This document shows, piece after piece, positions 61,221 through 64,000 of a stretch of DNA of 64,000 nt. Source of the stretch: Alkalihalobacterium sp048323755 (GTDB lineage: Bacteria > Bacillota > Bacilli > Bacillales > Bacillaceae_F); contig NZ_JBLWFS010000001.1 of assembly GCF_048323755.1 (NCBI RefSeq), positions 186,001 to 250,000 of the forward strand, written 5' to 3'. Both the position numbers and the translations under genes were made by a program. The notes beneath the pieces are model-generated. The model was given only the letters and a program-made list of their open reading frames with translations. It ran no database searches and was not told the origin of the DNA. The number at the start of each line of letters is the position of its first letter. Position 1 is the stretch's first letter.

Positions 61221-63632
61221 ATGAAAAAGACAGCGACTCTCTGCTTTTATATATTATTTTTATTATTTTTTCTTTTGCCACATCACAATTTGACAAGTGC
61301 TAATGTAGATCATGTAAAAACTAGTAACGAATCAACTGAGAAACTTATTATTACGTTTGAAGAAGCGAAATATGAACAATCGATAGAGGACTATGATATA
61401 AAGATAGTCCGAGAGTATAAAGATATTAATACCATCGTTGCTGTCATTGATGACGAGGAAGTCATTAACGAACTTGTACAAGACCCAAGAATTATCGTTG
61501 AAAAAGATCATCAAGTAAAGACGTCGAACATTGATTATTCATGGGGTTTTCAAAAAATCAATGGCAATACCTCACACCAATCAGGTCTTTCTGGCAATGG
61601 AGTGAGAATTGCTGTATTAGATACGGGGATTTCCCAACATGAACACTTAAATATTGCTGGAGGGCAGTCATTTTTAACGTATACAAATTCCTATTATGAT
61701 GACAATGGTCACGGGACCGAAGTAGCTGGAGTTATTGCTGCAAGGCATTCCTCTCACCAGATGACAGGAGTCGCTCCAGAAGCTAATTTATACGCCTTAA
61801 AGGTATTGAACCAAGAAGGAATTGGTTATGTATCTGACATAATTGCTGGGATTGAGTGGTCGATTACGAACAGAATGGATATTATTAACCTAAGTCTAGG
61901 CTTAGATCAACATTCTGTTGCACTTCAAAACACGATTAATCGTGCATATGAAAAGGGGATCTTAGTCGTAGCTGCTGCAGGAAATAGCGGAATCCCCAAC
62001 GGTAGTGGAGACAACGTGAGCTTTCCAGCGAGGTATGCTTCGGTAATTGCAGTAGGAGCAGTAGACTCACAGAATAGAAGATTACCATTTTCGGCGACTG
62101 GACCTGCCCTTGAAATGGTTGCACCGGGAGAAGGGATTTATAGTACAACGCTTAATAACCAATATAGCTTTAGTAGTGGTACGTCCATTGCTGCCCCATT
62201 CGTTACAGGGATATTAGCTCTATTTAAAGAGGCAAATCCTAAAATGTCAGCAAATGAACTTCGAAGTTTGTTGCGAGATGCAGCAATAGATTTAGGACCG
62301 AATGGAAAAGATCCTCATTTTGGGTACGGTCTTGTCCAAGCGCCTTCGTTCTTAGGGGATACAGGCTACTTTGAAGTGGTTACCAAAACACCTGTTTATG
62401 ATAACAGTACAGGCCGTTTACTAGAGGTTGGCCATCTGCTTCCAGGTGAAGTATACCCACGAATAAGAGATTTTGGTAACTGGCATGAAATCCAATTTGG
62501 AAATAGTAAAGGATATATTCGAAAGTCAGCAACGCGAATGGCAAGAGGTTCAGCTATCCAAAATGAAAACAAGGGAAAATTTACGCAAGGTAATCAAACC
62601 TTTCAAGCATTAAAAGATGTCACGGTTTATGATAATACGAGCGGACGACTCGTCCCGTTCGGTGTGATCAAACAAAGCCAAAGATATCCGATTGTCAGTG
62701 ACTTCGGAAATTGGTGGAGAGTTGAGCTTTCAGGTCGAATTGGCTTTGTGCGGAAAAGTGAAGTTCGTGTTACCTTTACGAGTAGTACGGAGTACTTTAG
62801 AGTCATTGATGATCAGGCGATTGTTTATGACAATAGTACGGGACGACTCGTTGAAGTAGGGAAACTAGAAAGAGGACAAGTGTACCCAAGAGTACGAGAT
62901 TTCGGGAATTGGCACGAAATATCATTCGGCAGTAAAAAAGGGTACGTTCGTAAAAGTTCCACAAGCGCGGTGAATAGCCCACCAAGGAATCTAAACAACG
63001 GACGATTTACCAACAGCCAACAAACGTTCCGGACGACGCAAAATGTGACGGTTTTCGATAATTCATCCGGCAGTTTGGTTCCGTTTGCTACCATCTTATC
63101 GGGTCAAAGATATCCGATTGTGAGTGACTTTGGTAATTGGTGGAGAATAGATGTCTCAGGTCGAATTGGATTTGTACGAAAGAGTGAAGTTGCCCTTTCT
63201 TTTACGCAAGCAACGCAATATTTTCAAGTAGTTGAAGAAAATACTCCGGTTTATGACAATAGTACAGGAAGATTAATTGAAGTAGCTAGATTACAACAAG
63301 GACAAGTCTATCCGCGAGTGAGAGACTTTGGGAACTGGCATGAAATTTCTTTTGGAAATGGAAAAGGTTATGTTCGCAAAAGTTCCACGAAAGTGGCAAA
63401 TGGTGCTGGTTTAAGGAATGAAAATAAGGGCTCATTTACAAACAGCAGACGCACACTAACAACGTTACAAGGTGTCGTGGTCTTTGATAATACTTCAGGG
63501 AGTCTGGTCCCTTTTGCCACTCTAGTAGAAGGAAGACAATATCCGATTGTCAGTGATTTTGGCAATTGGTGGAGAATAGATGTCTCAGGCCGTATAGGCT
63601 TTGTTCGGAAAAGTGAAACAAGATTAAATTGA
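61221..63632 (+). CDS. Exported subtilisin-like protease with C-terminal SH3-like repeats
   Basis: 803 residues: signal peptide (~1-27), I9-like propeptide (~40-105), S8 protease with Asp134 (AVLDTGI), His164 (NGHGTEV), oxyanion Asn (AAAGNSG) and Ser322 (SGTSIAAP), then three A/B repeat pairs (380-803). The domain order is the reverse of the other four proteins. The frame extends to 61164, but that start lies in the preceding terminator stem; ATG 61221 begins a clean signal peptide. The ribosome binding site is weak. It could process the other wall proteins or the prepropeptides around it. Confidence 0.88.
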   Translation: MKKTATLCFYILFLLFFLLPHHNLTSANVDHVKTSNESTEKLIITFEEAKYEQSIEDYDIKIVREYKDINTIVAVIDDEEVINELVQDPRIIVEKDHQVKTSNIDYSWGFQKINGNTSHQSGLSGNGVRIAVLDTGISQHEHLNIAGGQSFLTYTNSYYDDNGHGTEVAGVIAARHSSHQMTGVAPEANLYALKVLNQEGIGYVSDIIAGIEWSITNRMDIINLSLGLDQHSVALQNTINRAYEKGILVVAAAGNSGIPNGSGDNVSFPARYASVIAVGAVDSQNRRLPFSATGPALEMVAPGEGIYSTTLNNQYSFSSGTSIAAPFVTGILALFKEANPKMSANELRSLLRDAAIDLGPNGKDPHFGYGLVQAPSFLGDTGYFEVVTKTPVYDNSTGRLLEVGHLLPGEVYPRIRDFGNWHEIQFGNSKGYIRKSATRMARGSAIQNENKGKFTQGNQTFQALKDVTVYDNTSGRLVPFGVIKQSQRYPIVSDFGNWWRVELSGRIGFVRKSEVRVTFTSSTEYFRVIDDQAIVYDNSTGRLVEVGKLERGQVYPRVRDFGNWHEISFGSKKGYVRKSSTSAVNSPPRNLNNGRFTNSQQTFRTTQNVTVFDNSSGSLVPFATILSGQRYPIVSDFGNWWRIDVSGRIGFVRKSEVALSFTQATQYFQVVEENTPVYDNSTGRLIEVARLQQGQVYPRVRDFGNWHEISFGNGKGYVRKSSTKVANGAGLRNENKGSFTNSRRTLTTLQGVVVFDNTSGSLVPFATLVEGRQYPIVSDFGNWWRIDVSGRIGFVRKSETRLN
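62358..63629 (+). repeat. Three A/B SH3-like repeat pairs (protease)
   Basis: All six units have the one-residue-shorter DFGNW form, and the B units use NWWRI/V and SGRIGFVRKSE. This array is a distinct sublineage, more homogeneous than the others. Confidence 0.9.
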
Positions 63633-63638
63633 TATAAG

Positions 63639-63746
63639 AAAGCTGGCTAGAAGAGTGCAGCCTCGTACGCTCATTAGTTTTGGTATGAAAACGACTGATG
63701 ACCGTAACGATACGAGGAATACCGCATTCGATGCCGGCTTTTTTGT
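63639..63746 (+). terminator. Unusually long terminator-like hairpin
   Basis: AAAGCTGGC (63639-63647) pairs with GCCGGCTTT (63733-63741). Nested inside are CCTCGTA (63661-63667) with TACGAGG (63711-63717), and TCATTAG with CTGATGA near the loop, with T-runs after the outer stem. The near-continuous pairing over ~105 nt is much longer than a normal terminator. Confidence 0.6.
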
Positions 63747-63849
63747 GTGAACGACAAAAAAGGTGCCGAACTTGATACTAAAAAATAAAATCGTGAACAA
63801 GGCAAGCTAGAAGACGGTTCCTGATAAAATAGAATAAAGTGTCGAATGA

Positions 63850-63858
63850 TGCTATAAT
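63850..63858 (+). promoter_or_regulatory. Extended -10 promoter element
   Basis: TGCTATAAT matches the extended -10 form TGNTATAAT, 42 bp before the last gene's start. No good -35 is seen. Confidence 0.35.
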
Positions 63859-63899
63859 AGGGCAATGACTAAAGAAGGTATTTAAAATGGTGATAAACA

Positions 63900-64000
63900 A
63901 TGAAAATGATTTATATATCCCAGCACTTCCCACCAGAAATCGGTGCTGCGCAGGGCCGTGCCTATGACATGTCGAAAAACCTTGTCAAACAAGGAAATGA
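63900..64000 (+). CDS. Glycosyltransferase, GT4-like (3' end outside window)
   Basis: ATG 63900 follows GGTGAT (63889-63894). The 33 visible residues begin MKMIYISQHFPPEIGAAQGR, the N-terminus typical of WcaI/WbuB-type GT4 enzymes in polysaccharide clusters. It shows that surface-glycan genes continue beyond the window. Confidence 0.72.
   Translation, partial: MKMIYISQHFPPEIGAAQGRAYDMSKNLVKQGN

Noticed and set aside
47688..63865. Many minus-strand frames of 60-120 codons
   Set aside because: They recur in the same register over each SH3-like repeat and are antisense shadows; none has a start signal or family resemblance.

Overview
The window comes from a low-GC, endospore-forming Firmicute, most likely an alkaliphilic member of the Bacillaceae. 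Three lines of evidence support this. A Bacillus-type nuo operon is followed by the conserved block ywzB-ywmB-murA-spoIID-spoIIQ and then spoIIID-mbl-flhO-flhP-(epuA-like)-fabZ. Several envelope proteins are strikingly acidic (one small lipoprotein is nearly half Glu/Asp), which fits a high-pH cell surface. Every supported gene is on the + strand. I saw no rRNA, tRNA, CRISPR array or prophage.

Layout. 1-9.8 kb: complex I genes nuoC (5' truncated by the window) to nuoN, interrupted between nuoH and nuoI by a ~200-bp non-coding element with inverted ends. 10.3-16 kb: ywzB, ywmB, murA, spoIID and spoIIQ, with a candidate unannotated structured RNA between spoIID and spoIIQ. 16.5-24.4 kb: two tiny membrane proteins; a two-subunit Na+/solute symporter with a consensus CcpA (cre) box; its usual partner, a CBS/DUF294 nucleotidyltransferase-like protein; an acidic sortase substrate with a class D sortase; and a DEDDh exonuclease. 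25-30.7 kb: spoIIID, mbl, two flagellar rod genes, an EpuA-like membrane protein, a RAYT (Y1) transposase and fabZ. RAYT-type palindromic repeats (core GGTGCCAGGCACC) are scattered over 16-33.4 kb and often double as terminators. 30.9-36.1 kb: a PAS-GGDEF-EAL protein behind a coupled 11-codon leader, two lipoproteins, and an NlpC/P60 wall hydrolase with a WalR-like box.

36.4-64 kb is a surface polysaccharide and cell-envelope island. It begins with an ABC-2 exporter (permease and ATPase), two GT4 glycosyltransferases, a UDP-ManNAc dehydrogenase (wecC-like), a 947-aa repeat-helical/GT4 fusion and a heparinase II/III-like protein without a signal peptide. Next come five large exported proteins that share one building block: alternating A/B SH3-like repeats, 38 copies in total. 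Each protein joins an array of this block to a different enzyme: heparinase II/III lyase, M14 carboxypeptidase, L,D-transpeptidase, glucosaminidase, or subtilisin-like protease. A decayed 3' fragment of a second exported heparinase remains between the first two. The window ends in the start of another glycosyltransferase.

The most interesting system is this last block: a wall-targeted set of interchangeable enzymes next to the machinery that makes and exports a probable uronic-acid-containing polymer. My inference is that the repeats hold the enzymes on that polymer or on peptidoglycan, and that the enzymes remodel it. Nothing in the sequence alone proves the ligand or substrate.
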